51,546 bases of DNA. Source: an archaeon GW2011_AR18 (GTDB taxonomy: Archaea; Nanobdellota; Nanobdellia; SCGC-AAA011-G17; GW2011-AR18). Shown piece by piece: positions 15,108-24,484 of the stretch. Every line of letters begins with the position of its first letter. The first letter of the stretch is position 1. The notes beneath the pieces were generated by a model, which did no database searches, was not told the origin of the DNA, and saw nothing but the letters and a program-made list of their open reading frames with translations. Where the stretch lies: the NCBI GenBank assembly GCA_000806155.1, contig JWKX01000014.1, forward strand, positions 1 through 51,546, written 5' to 3'. The translations under genes and the position numbers were made by a program.

Positions 15108-16217
15108 ATGAATAAAATATTTTTAATATTAATAATCTTATTATCTCTTCCTTTTGTTTACTCAGCAGCTTCATCTAGTTTTCCTGATCAGCTCCCGACT
15201 ATTCCTAATGAAGTCTCTATTCAGTCTGGTAAATGTTTTGATTCTGATCGTGGTTTGAATTATAATGTCAAAGGTTATGCTGTTGTTACAAATCCTGTTT
15301 ATGATTCATGTGTTGAATCTTCAGGTTTTGGTTTTAGTAATATTGCTGATTTAGGCAAGAAAAAACCTCAGCAGTTTCCTTTGGTTGGTGAATATTCTGG
15401 TAGTTATCATTCTAAGCTTAATGAAAGATATTGCGGCAAGGATTTTACTCTAAAAGATAAAGTTCAGACTAAACAATTTGATTGTTCTTTGGGAGTTAAT
15501 AAGACCTGTATTGATAGTTCTTGTTATTCTCCAACTTGTCGTAATACTGCTGGTGTGATTGAATATAATGGTGTTGCTATTGATGCTTTGAGTAATGTTG
15601 CTAAAAAACAATCAGCAACTTTCAAGAACAAATGTAAAAATGATAATACATTATTAGAACCTTCATGTTCAATGACTGTTTCAAAATCTAAATCTTATAA
15701 AATATTAGATCCAAAAACTTATGGTTATAAATTTGTTGTTAACTCAGATCAGTCTTATCCAATTTTTAATGAAAGAAGATGCGGTTCTGGGACTGTAAGG
15801 TCTTGTCCTGTTCTTGGTCACATCTTTGAAGCAGAGGTTGATGGTTGTTTATCTGCTCGTGGTTATGCTATATGTGCTGATGATATTCCTAGAATGTCTA
15901 ATGCTGAATTAGATAGATTCTGTAATCCTGATGGTTCTGGAGGATCTAATGATAATCCAGAAGAAGAAAATTCAGGAAACCCTGTTACAACTTCTGGTTC
16001 TGCTTCATGCACAGATTCAGATATTGATAGTTCTTACCCTGATGGTAATAATCCTTCAATGAAAGGGACTTTAACAATTAAACAAGATAATCAGGTTATT
16101 GAAACAAAAGATGATTATTGTATGGGAACAACTAAATTAAAAGAATGGTACTGTCGTGGTGGAGATAAAGGTTTCAAAGAAATTAGTTGCAATTGCAGAT
16201 CAGATCGTTGTCAATAG
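15108..16217 (+). CDS. Secreted cysteine-rich protein with CxDSD domains
   Basis: 369 residues; signal peptide about 1-20 (FVYSAAS). At least two copies of a Cys domain: GKCFDSDRGLNYNVKGYAV...DSC near 41-70 and SCTDSD....MKGTLTIKQ...DDYC...LKEWYC near 298-350. The second matches the C-terminal domain of the preceding NHL protein. Many other paired cysteines imply disulfides, so an extracellular place is likely. Start follows the previous stop with no gap, so translation is coupled. No known family recognised. Confidence 0.75.
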   Translation: MNKIFLILIILLSLPFVYSAASSSFPDQLPTIPNEVSIQSGKCFDSDRGLNYNVKGYAVVTNPVYDSCVESSGFGFSNIADLGKKKPQQFPLVGEYSGSYHSKLNERYCGKDFTLKDKVQTKQFDCSLGVNKTCIDSSCYSPTCRNTAGVIEYNGVAIDALSNVAKKQSATFKNKCKNDNTLLEPSCSMTVSKSKSYKILDPKTYGYKFVVNSDQSYPIFNERRCGSGTVRSCPVLGHIFEAEVDGCLSARGYAICADDIPRMSNAELDRFCNPDGSGGSNDNPEEENSGNPVTTSGSASCTDSDIDSSYPDGNNPSMKGTLTIKQDNQVIETKDDYCMGTTKLKEWYCRGGDKGFKEISCNCRSDRCQ

Positions 16218-16312
16218 TATTAGCTTATCAAATATAACTTTTATTTACCTTTACTTTAACTTTAGTAAGTTTTATAATAAATTTTTTATACTAGTCTATT
16301 TTTATTATTCTA

Positions 16313-16660
16313 ATGATTTCAGAAAGTGAAATGCTTGAAGGGCTTGATAATTGGAAGAAATTTGTTCCTAGATTTATCAGACTTATGGAGAACGTTCTTG
16401 AAAGAAACTCTTTTTCTTCTAATGATTCAAGAAGGTTGAGGGAGATATTTACTGATATTACAATGACTAAAATATTTTTAACTGCATATAATAGTCCTAA
16501 TAAGAAAAAGGTTTTAGAACAATACTATTTTATATCAAAAACTAACAACCTTCTTAAGGATTACACTTTTGGTAATAATGCTTTATTTGGTAATGGTTCT
16601 GATCATAGAATTTTAATTTTATTATTAAATAAACTTGAATCTTCATTTTATGGTGATTAA
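16313..16660 (+). CDS. Small helical hypothetical protein (115 aa)
   Basis: Begins MISESEMLEGLDNWKKFVPR and is mostly helical with no membrane segment or signal peptide. Contains RRLREIFTDITMTKIFL and ends LNKLESSFYGD. It lies between two groups of exported proteins with its own upstream AT-rich promoter region. No family recognised. Confidence 0.65.
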   Translation: MISESEMLEGLDNWKKFVPRFIRLMENVLERNSFSSNDSRRLREIFTDITMTKIFLTAYNSPNKKKVLEQYYFISKTNNLLKDYTFGNNALFGNGSDHRILILLLNKLESSFYGD

Positions 16661-16706
16661 TCATTCTATAAAAACCTTTAAATATTAATAGTCTGTATTT
16701 TATATT

Positions 16707-17888
16707 ATGTTTAATGATAAAAGAGCTGCTGGTGATGGTAGTAATGTTGCTGTTATCATAATTATTATAGCCTTGTTCATGGTTTTATATTTATTATTTG
16801 TCCCTCCTGAAGTTAGGGACGAGCTTTTAGGTGAGAGTTCTACTTCTGGTTCATCAAGTTCAAGCTCTTCTGAAAGAAAAGAATTATTAGCAGAATCTCC
16901 TGGAATTTTATATCCTACTAAGACTCAGGTTGGTGTTCATGATATTGCTAACATGAATCTTTTTCTTAAGACTCAGCCTAAACTTATTGATCTAGCTCAG
17001 AATCTTAATGTTAAAGCTAGTTTGTTCTCAAGATCATCTCCTAGGATCAGATTTTCAATTTCTTCATTGTCAGATACTATCAAAGCTAATCTTTTTTTTA
17101 ATGTTGCAAAATTTGATGGAGAATTAAGGATTAAAGTCAATGGTAATACTATCTATACTGAAGAGATAACCTCTCCTGGTATCAAGATAATTGAGATTCC
17201 TAAATCTTATCTCCAGAACAATAATGAAGTTGAATTCTCTGTATCTTCAGGTTTCTTCTCATCTAATGTTTACGTTCTTGAAAATATTGGTGTCAAGCAG
17301 GAATTCCAGTTCAAGAATTCTGAAGAGTTGAGGACTTTCGTATTGTCTGAATCAGAAAGGAGAAATCTTGAATCAGCAACTATTAGTTACAAGCAGTATT
17401 GTAACGAACCTTTGGAAAATTCTTTGACTAAATTCCAGATTTTCCTGAATCATAAATCAGCTTTCGAAAAACAAGTATCATGTCTTAACATTGATGAATC
17501 TGCTAATATTGATCCTAAACTTTTTGTTGAAGGCTCTAACACTTTATCTTTTAATGTTGGCGATGGTAGTTTTATATTCTCAGATATTGAGTTAAGGACT
17601 AAATCAAAAGAAGCTGATTTCCCATCTTATAGTTTCACTATCTCTCCGGAGACTTATGATAAGATAAAAAATAATGAAATAAAAATAAATCTAAAATTCT
17701 TATTGGATAATAACCAGTTTAACAAGAACGCTAGATTAGAGATTAATAATAATGAATATATTATGAGGACTGATACTAATGAGTTCACTCTTGATTTAAG
17801 GGAATATGTAATTCAGGGCACTAATTTTTTAAAAATAATTCCTTCTAACACTTTCAATCTTGCAGGTTTGAAAGTTGTTCTGGAGTAA
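16707..17888 (+). CDS. N-anchored extracytoplasmic beta-rich protein (393 aa)
   Basis: One transmembrane helix (about 12-34, AVIIIIIALFMVLYLLF), then a Ser-only linker (SSSSSSSERK about 49-58), then beta-rich domains. Two parts repeat a similar layout: FFNVAKFDGELRIKVNGNTIYT and later LKFLLDNNQFNKNARLEINN, each a jelly-roll-like strand set. CTTTAAATATTA lies about 25 bases before the ATG, so the message is probably leaderless. The next gene starts 3 bases after the stop. Function unknown. Confidence 0.75.
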   Translation: MFNDKRAAGDGSNVAVIIIIIALFMVLYLLFVPPEVRDELLGESSTSGSSSSSSSERKELLAESPGILYPTKTQVGVHDIANMNLFLKTQPKLIDLAQNLNVKASLFSRSSPRIRFSISSLSDTIKANLFFNVAKFDGELRIKVNGNTIYTEEITSPGIKIIEIPKSYLQNNNEVEFSVSSGFFSSNVYVLENIGVKQEFQFKNSEELRTFVLSESERRNLESATISYKQYCNEPLENSLTKFQIFLNHKSAFEKQVSCLNIDESANIDPKLFVEGSNTLSFNVGDGSFIFSDIELRTKSKEADFPSYSFTISPETYDKIKNNEIKINLKFLLDNNQFNKNARLEINNNEYIMRTDTNEFTLDLREYVIQGTNFLKIIPSNTFNLAGLKVVLE

Positions 17889-17891
17889 ATA

Positions 17892-19202
17892 ATGGCAAAC
17901 CCTGGAGCTCAAGCTGCTTTGGCACCTGCCCGTGCTGCTTCATGGCCTGTTAGATTTTTAATCAAATTATTTTATGTTATCATAAGTTTTCTTATTGTTG
18001 CTATAGTAATTTATGGTGGATTATATGTGTATGGCAACTATCTTGTAAAGAGTGGTGAAGGTGCATCTGGCATTAAACATCTTGCTGTCACTACAGATAC
18101 TCCTCTTGCTAAAGCAAGCGCATTCTTTGAAAGTATTGGTTTGAATAATATTCTTCATCCTGAAAATCCAACTGCCAGTTTTGAATCTGAAGTTCAGTCT
18201 AGTACTAATAAAAAATTAGGTGTTTACATTTCTGATTTTAAAAGTATTAAACTAGTTAACAATCCTGGTGATGATATTGAAGTTACTGGTACTATTCAGG
18301 CTTCTAGTCTTGAAGATGAGATTAAATTGAAAGTTTTCTGTTCTATGGAAGATTATAATAGTGAAGCATTAGTTCCTGCTGAGATTATTGGTGCCGGTTC
18401 TGATAATGAAGTTTCTGTTTTCAAGAATGAAGATACTAATATTGATTTCAACTGTCTTTTCCCTGGTGGTATTAATAAGGATACTATGAAGACTCCTAAA
18501 GTCACTAAATTTGTCAAGGCTATTGTTACTTATGAATTTGGCAGTAGGGCAACTCAGAAAGTTTATTTTTTGTCCCCTAATATCTTGACATCTTTGGACA
18601 GGACTAATGTTGATCCTTTTGTGCAGTATTCAATTAAGGATTCTTTGCTTAGCAATCGTGAAGTAAAAGCTGTCTCTACTCCAGGCCCTCTGAATATTGG
18701 TGTCAATGTTGGTCGTCAGCCTCTGACTGTTAATTCTAATCCTTACCAATTGTTTGTTCAGTTATCTAGCAATCCTACTTTTAGTGGTAATTTACAAAAG
18801 CTTGATAGTATCCAGTTGCAGGTTCCTGATATTCCTAATGTTGTTAATATTGCATTTCAGGGTGAGCAGGGTTTCAATGGTAGAGCATCTCAATGTGATT
18901 TTGAATATATTGGTCCTGGAGATAATGGTTTCAAGTTATATCAGTTGACTGATGCTGCTCTTGCTCGTGTTAATCGTGACTGTAACTCTAAATCTTTCAA
19001 GGATTTTGCAATTTCAGAATCTCAATGTATTAGTTTATTTAAGTCAACTCCTTTATTCGGTTGCAAGTTCAGTGTTTTGTCTGTTCCTGATTCTGGTCTT
19101 CAGTTTGATACTTTCAGATTAACTTCTAAATATGTTTACAAGGTTGATAAGAGAGCTGCTGTTGACTTGTATAAACTTCCTGGTTTAGAAGCTAATGCAT
19201 GA
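17892..19202 (+). CDS. N-anchored extracytoplasmic protein (436 aa)
   Basis: N-terminus MANPGAQAALAPARAASWPV then a transmembrane helix (about 24-48, FYVIISFLIVAIVIYGGLYV), then a large external domain with several beta segments and cysteines (FCSMED, FNCLF, SQCDFEY, SQCISLF, FGCKF). Forms a pair with the preceding gene (3-base gap) and shares its plan of one N-terminal anchor with a large exterior. Not recognised. The 200 bases after it contain no credible gene. Confidence 0.75.
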   Translation: MANPGAQAALAPARAASWPVRFLIKLFYVIISFLIVAIVIYGGLYVYGNYLVKSGEGASGIKHLAVTTDTPLAKASAFFESIGLNNILHPENPTASFESEVQSSTNKKLGVYISDFKSIKLVNNPGDDIEVTGTIQASSLEDEIKLKVFCSMEDYNSEALVPAEIIGAGSDNEVSVFKNEDTNIDFNCLFPGGINKDTMKTPKVTKFVKAIVTYEFGSRATQKVYFLSPNILTSLDRTNVDPFVQYSIKDSLLSNREVKAVSTPGPLNIGVNVGRQPLTVNSNPYQLFVQLSSNPTFSGNLQKLDSIQLQVPDIPNVVNIAFQGEQGFNGRASQCDFEYIGPGDNGFKLYQLTDAALARVNRDCNSKSFKDFAISESQCISLFKSTPLFGCKFSVLSVPDSGLQFDTFRLTSKYVYKVDKRAAVDLYKLPGLEANA

Positions 19203-19400
19203 TTTATTTTTATGTTGCGCAAAATGAATAACATCTTTTTGAGAATTCAATTTTATATTCGCTGTTAATAAGGGCGCAAAAACAAACATTTAATTATGCA
19301 CATAACTAAAGAATTCTTGAAAAATCTCGAAAAGATAATAAATAAGTAATGATTTTATTTTAAGAAAAGTTTTTATAACACTTCTGTAATATATTAATTA

Positions 19401-20324
19401 ATGAAATTTAAAAATTTGGTGATTATACTAGTTTTATCAGTTGTTTTGATATCATGTTCTTCTGGTTCTGGTAGTGGTGGTTCTGCTCGTGGTGTTTCTA
19501 TTAAATTTATTGAACCTTTACCTAGTGAACTCTCAGAGGGAGGAGAATTTTCTACTACAATACAAATTTCTAATGCTGTTGTTAATGCTAATGGTATTAA
19601 TGGTGAATTATGCTTGAGGGATTCTATTAGTGATAATTATGGTGGCTTGAAAGATAGTCCTAGTCCTTGTTATCCTGTTAATCTTCCTTCAGCATCTCAG
19701 ACTAGTAAAGGTGGTATTAATCCTTCCGAAGATGTTTTCACTTTTACCTCTCAGCCTTACTCTAATCTTGATCCTAGTATTACTAATGAAATTTCTATTA
19801 TTGCTGATTTTAAATATTCAGTAGATACTTCAGCAGGTGCTGTTGCTTGTGTTAAAAAACCTGGGGCTAACTCTCCGACTATTCCTTCTAATTGTGGTAC
19901 TGAACAATCTTTATCTGTACAGCAGCCTGATATGCCTCTTAAAGTTGCTAAAATATTAATAAGACCAAGCAGGATTAATTCTAATGATGTTAAATTAAAT
20001 ACTGAAATTACTTTATCAAGAGCTATTCAAGGAGAATTATTGCCTAAGCAAGAATCATTTGAGAAAACAAGTTTTGGCTCTGCTGATATTGATTTCAATG
20101 TTGAGATTAATGGTTATTCAGCTTCTTGCTCAAGTATTAGTTCTGGCAGTAAATTAAATATCAGATCCAATGAAAACGAAAAGGTTATTAAGTGTTCAAC
20201 TCTAATAACTCTGAACCAAGATTACCTTGATGTTCCTGTAAAGATTGATATGGGATACGGTTTCAGGCAGTCTGTTCCAGGTGGAAAAATAAAGCTCATA
20301 AGTAACGAGGTGTTGTCAGCATGA
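19401..20324 (+). CDS. Lipoprotein-like secreted protein (307 aa)
   Basis: Signal peptide with lipobox LISC (Cys about 19), then a Ser/Gly run SSGSGSGGSARG before a beta-rich body. Body includes SIKFIEPLPSELSEGGEFST, which looks like the first strands of an Ig-like domain, and several paired cysteines. Lipid attachment at the Cys is inferred from the box. TATA-like TTTTTATAAC about 30 bases upstream. Overlaps the following lipoprotein gene by ATGA, so the two are made together. Confidence 0.78.
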   Translation: MKFKNLVIILVLSVVLISCSSGSGSGGSARGVSIKFIEPLPSELSEGGEFSTTIQISNAVVNANGINGELCLRDSISDNYGGLKDSPSPCYPVNLPSASQTSKGGINPSEDVFTFTSQPYSNLDPSITNEISIIADFKYSVDTSAGAVACVKKPGANSPTIPSNCGTEQSLSVQQPDMPLKVAKILIRPSRINSNDVKLNTEITLSRAIQGELLPKQESFEKTSFGSADIDFNVEINGYSASCSSISSGSKLNIRSNENEKVIKCSTLITLNQDYLDVPVKIDMGYGFRQSVPGGKIKLISNEVLSA

Positions 20325-21262
20325 AAAAACTATTATTCATATTATTGATTTCTTTATTATTGGTTGCAGCATGTACTACTGGTACTAAAAAAACTCCTAC
20401 TTCAGGTTTTGTTGGTGGTAAGGATGGTATTGTTTCTAAAATTACTGTTGAATCTTCCAGTGATAATAATCAGGTTTTGGATGATAATAAAGAGACTTTC
20501 AATATTAATGTTAACTTAGAAAATAAGGGTGAATATTCTGTTAAAGAGGGTGAAGCTATGGTTACTCTTGATGGTATTAATTATAATGCTTTCCAGATTC
20601 CTAATCCTACTAAACTTAATGAAGTTCCTTTAGAAAAATTAAGGAAAGAAGCTGATAAAGTTTCTGCTGCATCTCAGACTATTATACAATATGATGCTCG
20701 TTATCTTCCTAATGAAGATGCTGACAGGACTTTGGATTTAGCAGCTAATGTTTGTTACAAATATGAGACTATCTCAAGAGTTAAAGATTTATGTTTAAGA
20801 AAACAGGTTACTGGAGTTCCATCTACTACATGTAAGGTTGATGAGGCTAAAGTTTCTGAGAATTCAGGAGCTCCTTTGCAAGTCACTACATTGGTTCAGA
20901 GACCTGCTGGTGAAAATAAGATCTCAGTTTACATTGAAGCAATGAATAATGGTAAAGGCATTCTTTATTCTAAAGACTATTTAGCTAATGGTAAATGTGT
21001 TGATAATGATAAAGAGAAGAATAAGGTTTATGCTAAAGTTGAATTGACAGAATTCCAGAACAGTGCTTCTTTTATTAAATGCAGTTCAATGACTAATAAT
21101 GAAGGACAATTGAATGTTATACAGAATAAAGTCTCCTTATCATGTACTATTGATACTTCATCTATGCAGGATAATGCTTTTGAGACTCCTTTGAGAGTTA
21201 CATTTAATTATGTCTATAAAGATGGTATAACTACTCAGTTGAAGATAAAGAGTGTAATCTAA
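20321..21262 (+). CDS. Lipoprotein-like secreted protein (313 aa)
   Basis: MKKLLFILLISLLLVAACTT is a textbook lipoprotein signal with lipobox VAAC (Cys 18). The body opens with KITVESSSDNNQVLDDNKET and an N.NLENKGEYSVKEG strand pair, an Ig-like or CARDB-like start. Cysteines further on (NVCYKYE, DLCLRK, TTCKVD) suggest disulfides. Its layout resembles the preceding lipoprotein, so an old duplication is plausible. Function unknown. Confidence 0.78.
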   Translation: MKKLLFILLISLLLVAACTTGTKKTPTSGFVGGKDGIVSKITVESSSDNNQVLDDNKETFNINVNLENKGEYSVKEGEAMVTLDGINYNAFQIPNPTKLNEVPLEKLRKEADKVSAASQTIIQYDARYLPNEDADRTLDLAANVCYKYETISRVKDLCLRKQVTGVPSTTCKVDEAKVSENSGAPLQVTTLVQRPAGENKISVYIEAMNNGKGILYSKDYLANGKCVDNDKEKNKVYAKVELTEFQNSASFIKCSSMTNNEGQLNVIQNKVSLSCTIDTSSMQDNAFETPLRVTFNYVYKDGITTQLKIKSVI

Positions 21263-21264
21263 AT

Positions 21265-21528
21265 TTATAAATTTTTTATTTCTTCAATTATATTTTTTAA
21301 TCTTTCCCTGAATTTTATAAGTAATGAAATATTTAATATGATGACTAAGGATGTTACAACTCCAAGTATGCTGAACTCTTTTAAGCTTGTATAATCTATC
21401 TGTTTAGTGATTAAGGCAAGTATTATCGCAATTAAATAAGTTGATATTATTACTATAATAGTATTATGATGCTGTAAATTTTTATTGTACTCTAAGTCAA
21501 GTATGTTCTTTTTTATATTAACATCCAT
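21265..21528 (-). CDS. Two-helix membrane protein (87 aa), cassette copy 2
   Basis: Paralogue of 9573-9836: MDVNIKKNILDLEYNKNLQ against MDVTIKKNILDLNYQK, both 87 residues with two helices (about 22-42 and 50-70) and a basic C-terminus (KFRERLKNIIEEIKNL). The ATG at 21528 follows the stop of the 56-residue gene with no gap. Two copies of the same gene pair in one window suggest a conserved two-part membrane unit. Confidence 0.7.
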   Translation of the reverse strand: MDVNIKKNILDLEYNKNLQHHNTIIVIISTYLIAIILALITKQIDYTSLKEFSILGVVTSLVIILNISLLIKFRERLKNIIEEIKNL

Positions 21529-21699
21529 TTATTCTCCTATAGAATATGCTATTATGATCATTCCGCCTATTATTAATATTGTAGAGACTATTGCAACACC
21601 ATATATCTCTTTTATGAATGAAGGCACTGCAAATGTAATTCCTAATACTGAAGAAGTAACTCCCGCAGCCAGTAATATGTTTTTCGCAGATCTTTTCAT
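21529..21699 (-). CDS. Small two-helix membrane protein (56 aa), cassette copy 2
   Basis: ATG at 21699, reading MKRSAKNILLAAGVTSSVLG, second helix about 34-52, end AYSIGE. It takes the place held by the 57-residue protein at 9400 in the other copy of the cassette; sequence similarity between the two is weak but size, helix layout and coupling to the next gene match. Confidence 0.6.
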   Translation of the reverse strand: MKRSAKNILLAAGVTSSVLGITFAVPSFIKEIYGVAIVSTILIIGGMIIIAYSIGE

Positions 21700-21849
21700 A
21701 ATATTATTATTCTGATTAAACTTTATTAATCTTGCTGTAATTTTTTCGTAAATCTTTCAGGATTTTTAGAGTTAAAAATATAAATTTTTAATTAATATGG
21801 GTATAGAGAAAACATTTTATATAATAAGATTATACATGATATTATACAA

Positions 21850-22059
21850 ATGGAAATATTAACAAAAACAAGAAGAATTGGGAGATCTTTAGTAGTGACT
21901 ATACCAAAGAATGTTGTAGAAGAACAGAATATCAAAGAGGGACAGGCAATAATAATAGAAATTAAGAATTTTAAAAAAAGTGGTTTTGGAATTTCAAAAT
22001 GTCTAGCCTCATTCTCAAAAGAAGATAAGTTCAGAGGACAATTAGAAAAATTCATTTAG
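21850..22059 (+). CDS. AbrB/MazE-like DNA-binding protein (orphan antitoxin type)
   Basis: 69 residues; residues 1-45 are a SpoVT-AbrB swapped-hairpin domain: TKTRRIGRSLVVTIPKNVVE followed by IKEGQAIIIEI. The C-terminal tail (KCLASFSKEDKFRG) would be the toxin-binding part in a TA pair, but no toxin gene is next to it; the next gene is EndoQ. ATTATACA is repeated at 21829-21836 and 21841-21848, right before the ATG, a likely autoregulatory site. Confidence 0.78.
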   Translation: MEILTKTRRIGRSLVVTIPKNVVEEQNIKEGQAIIIEIKNFKKSGFGISKCLASFSKEDKFRGQLEKFI

Positions 22060-22102
22060 TTATTATATAAATATTTATAAGCCAAAATGTTTCTTTATTT
22101 TC

Positions 22103-23335
22103 ATGAAATTATTAGGAGACTTCCATATTCACGGTCCTTATGCTAATGCTTGTAGTAAAAATACAACTTTAAAGTTATTAGAAGATAATTCTAAGATTAA
22201 AGGTTTAAATATAATAGGTACAGGAGATTGTTTGCATAATAGATGGTTTAGTTCTATTAAATCAGAATTAAATGAAGATGAGAATGGTGTATTATGGTCT
22301 AAGAATAAATTCCCTTTCTTGTGGACTTCTGAAATTTCTTTGATGTATTCTCACAATAATAAAGGTCGTAGGATTCATCATGTTTTATTATTTCCTAACA
22401 GAGAAGTTGTTCAGCAAGTTACAGATTTGATGCTTACTCGTGGAAGATTAGATTATGATGGCAGGCCAATTTTTGGTATTAATAGTATTGAGTTTGTTGA
22501 TATGATGCGTTCTGTCAGTCATGATATTGAGATTATTCCCGGACATATTTGGACAAGTTTTTTCGGATTATTAGGTTCTAAATCAGGTTTTGATTCTGTT
22601 GAGGAATGTTTTGAAGATAGAAGTAAATATATTCATGCTTTGGAAAGTGGAATTTCTTCAGACCCTTTTATGAATCGTAAAATATCAAGTCTTGATAAGT
22701 ATAATATTGTTTCTTTCTCTGATCCTCATTCATCTCACCCTTCACGTTTAGGAAGAGAAGCAACTATTTTTGATTGTGATTTAAAATACAAGTCGATTCT
22801 TAATTCTATAAGGACAGGTGAAGGATTAAAAGGTACTATTGAAGCATCTCCTGAATATGGCAAATATCACATTGATGGTCACAGGAATTGTAATATTATG
22901 ATGAACTATGAAGAGAGTAAAAAATTAAATAAAATATGTCCTGTATGCAAAAAGGAAATGACTATTGGTGTTGAATATCGTATTGAGGAATTAGCTGATC
23001 GTAAAGAACCTGAGAATGTTCCGTATTATATAAAAATTCTTCCTTTGCATGAATTGATTTCAGCAGTTTATGGTGTTAAACAATTTACATCAAAGAAAGT
23101 TATTGATATATATAATATTTTAATAAAGAATTTCAATACTGAATATAATATATTATTGGAAGTTCCTGAAGAAAAACTTAAGACTGTTATTGATGAGAAA
23201 TTAGCTAGAGTTATAATTTTAAATAGAATGAATAAATTAAAGATAAATCCGGGTTATGATGGTGTTTATGGCGAAATAGTTTTGGATGATAAGGAAAAAT
23301 TTCTTAAGAAAAATAAGTCTTTAGGTGATTTTTGA
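22103..23335 (+). CDS. endoQ: Endonuclease Q-like PHP-domain DNA repair nuclease
   Basis: 410 residues. The N-terminal PHP domain has DFHIHGPYANACS (metal-binding HxH), a GTGDCLHNRWF loop, EIIPGHIWT, and FSDPHSSHPSRLG. A zinc finger follows near 255-285 (HRNC...CPVCKKEM), and a helical C-terminal domain. This domain order and length match EndoQ (TIGR00375/COG1379), which nicks 5' of deaminated bases and abasic sites. Atypical: none seen in the motifs. TATA-like ATTTATAAG about 26 bases upstream, so leaderless. The next ORF overlaps its stop (TGATG). Confidence 0.85.
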   Translation: MKLLGDFHIHGPYANACSKNTTLKLLEDNSKIKGLNIIGTGDCLHNRWFSSIKSELNEDENGVLWSKNKFPFLWTSEISLMYSHNNKGRRIHHVLLFPNREVVQQVTDLMLTRGRLDYDGRPIFGINSIEFVDMMRSVSHDIEIIPGHIWTSFFGLLGSKSGFDSVEECFEDRSKYIHALESGISSDPFMNRKISSLDKYNIVSFSDPHSSHPSRLGREATIFDCDLKYKSILNSIRTGEGLKGTIEASPEYGKYHIDGHRNCNIMMNYEESKKLNKICPVCKKEMTIGVEYRIEELADRKEPENVPYYIKILPLHELISAVYGVKQFTSKKVIDIYNILIKNFNTEYNILLEVPEEKLKTVIDEKLARVIILNRMNKLKINPGYDGVYGEIVLDDKEKFLKKNKSLGDF

Positions 23336-23694
23336 TGGGTCATGAATATATTACATTAGATAAACGTCTTGATGACGATGTTTCTAGATTAAGAGAATTA
23401 GTTGGTCTGTCTTTATCAGTTCCTTGGTTTAAGTGCATACCTTACCCAATTAGTGTTTTAACATTAGATTTATCTGTCAATGGTTATCCCATTTATGGTG
23501 TTGCAGACAGGATTAATGGTCATAGGAGTTGTTTATCTATAGATTATAATCATGGTATATTTGTTTTTTCTCCAAAATCATCTAGAAATGATTTAAAGGA
23601 TTATTTTCGAAAGATTGATCCCAAAATTCATGTTTTTGCTAGGAATATTAAGGAACTTTTTGATATAACAGATTTTAGGTTTGTTAAAAAATAA
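23335..23694 (+). CDS. Hypothetical protein coupled to EndoQ (119 aa)
   Basis: ATG at 23335 within the EndoQ stop (TGATG); a TTG at 23332 is also in frame. Reads MGHEYITLDKRLDDDVSRLR, then WFKCIPYPISVLTLDLSVNGYPIYG and ends NIKELFDITDFRFVKK. Alternating strands and helices, no membrane segment. Coupling to EndoQ suggests a DNA repair link, but no family was recognised. Confidence 0.65.
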   Translation: MGHEYITLDKRLDDDVSRLRELVGLSLSVPWFKCIPYPISVLTLDLSVNGYPIYGVADRINGHRSCLSIDYNHGIFVFSPKSSRNDLKDYFRKIDPKIHVFARNIKELFDITDFRFVKK

Positions 23695-24462
23695 TCACCC
23701 TATATAATTTATTGATTCTTTCTTTGATTTCTTTGTCTCTTCTTTTATTCCTTCTATGCTATCAATTTTTTTCTTTATCTCTTTATCTAATGAAGTTATC
23801 TCTTTGTTTATATTATTCATGTTCAATCCTAGTTTTAATATTTTATTTAATATTGTCAATAATTCTTTAGCCTCTTTTATTCCCAGGTGTGCTGGGTTTA
23901 TTGATGTTTCTACTAAGAATATTGTTCCATCAATTCCTTTATTTTTTCCTAGTCCTAATAATAATCCGCTCACTCCTAATATCGGTCCTATCAATCCTAA
24001 TGGCTGTTTTACATTTTCTAGTTTGTATTTTTTTATTGAATCTTTGCTAGTACCAGTACAATATACTTTTGGATTTTTTACTAGTTCTTTCATTCCTATC
24101 CCACCTAATGTGATTATCTCTTTTCCTTTATATTTTTGGAACATATCTAATACTGTTTCACAGAATTCATAGCACCCTCTCTCATCTGATGGTTGTATAT
24201 CGCCTGTTAGTAATAATAATTCTTTATTCTTTGTTTTCTTATGATATATCTCTATTTTAGGCAGTTCAGCTATTCCTTCCTCATTCAAGAATACACAGCT
24301 TGGGAATGTATCTGAATATATCTCATATATTTTATCAGCTTCTAATGTTTGTATTATGAAATCAACTGTTATCTTCCCTACATTTCCCATTCCTGGTAGC
24401 CCTTCTAATAATACTGGGTTGTTTATTTTTTTATCTTTGATTTTCTTTATTGTTAATGTCAT
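23695..24462 (-). CDS. PAC2-family proteasome assembly chaperone homologue
   Basis: 255 residues. LLEGLPGMGNVGKITVDFII (about 18-37) is the PAC2 signature, followed by CVFLNEEGIAELPKIEIY and a GGIGM loop near 120. The last 50 residues are a charged coiled coil (NKEITSLDKEIKKKIDSIEG). Archaeal PAC2 proteins such as PbaA are thought to help proteasome assembly. It follows aIF2-alpha and Nop10 in the order kept across archaea, so it is the last gene of that operon. Confidence 0.9.
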   Translation of the reverse strand: MTLTIKKIKDKKINNPVLLEGLPGMGNVGKITVDFIIQTLEADKIYEIYSDTFPSCVFLNEEGIAELPKIEIYHKKTKNKELLLLTGDIQPSDERGCYEFCETVLDMFQKYKGKEIITLGGIGMKELVKNPKVYCTGTSKDSIKKYKLENVKQPLGLIGPILGVSGLLLGLGKNKGIDGTIFLVETSINPAHLGIKEAKELLTILNKILKLGLNMNNINKEITSLDKEIKKKIDSIEGIKEETKKSKKESINYIG

Positions 24463-24484
24463 TAGTTTATTTTCTTTTAATTAT

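Noticed and set aside
19203-19400. Spacer with two GCGCAAAA words and a 17-residue ORF (MHITKEFLKNLEKIINK)
   Set aside because: No tRNA or snoRNA fold could be drawn and the ORF has no family or coupling evidence.
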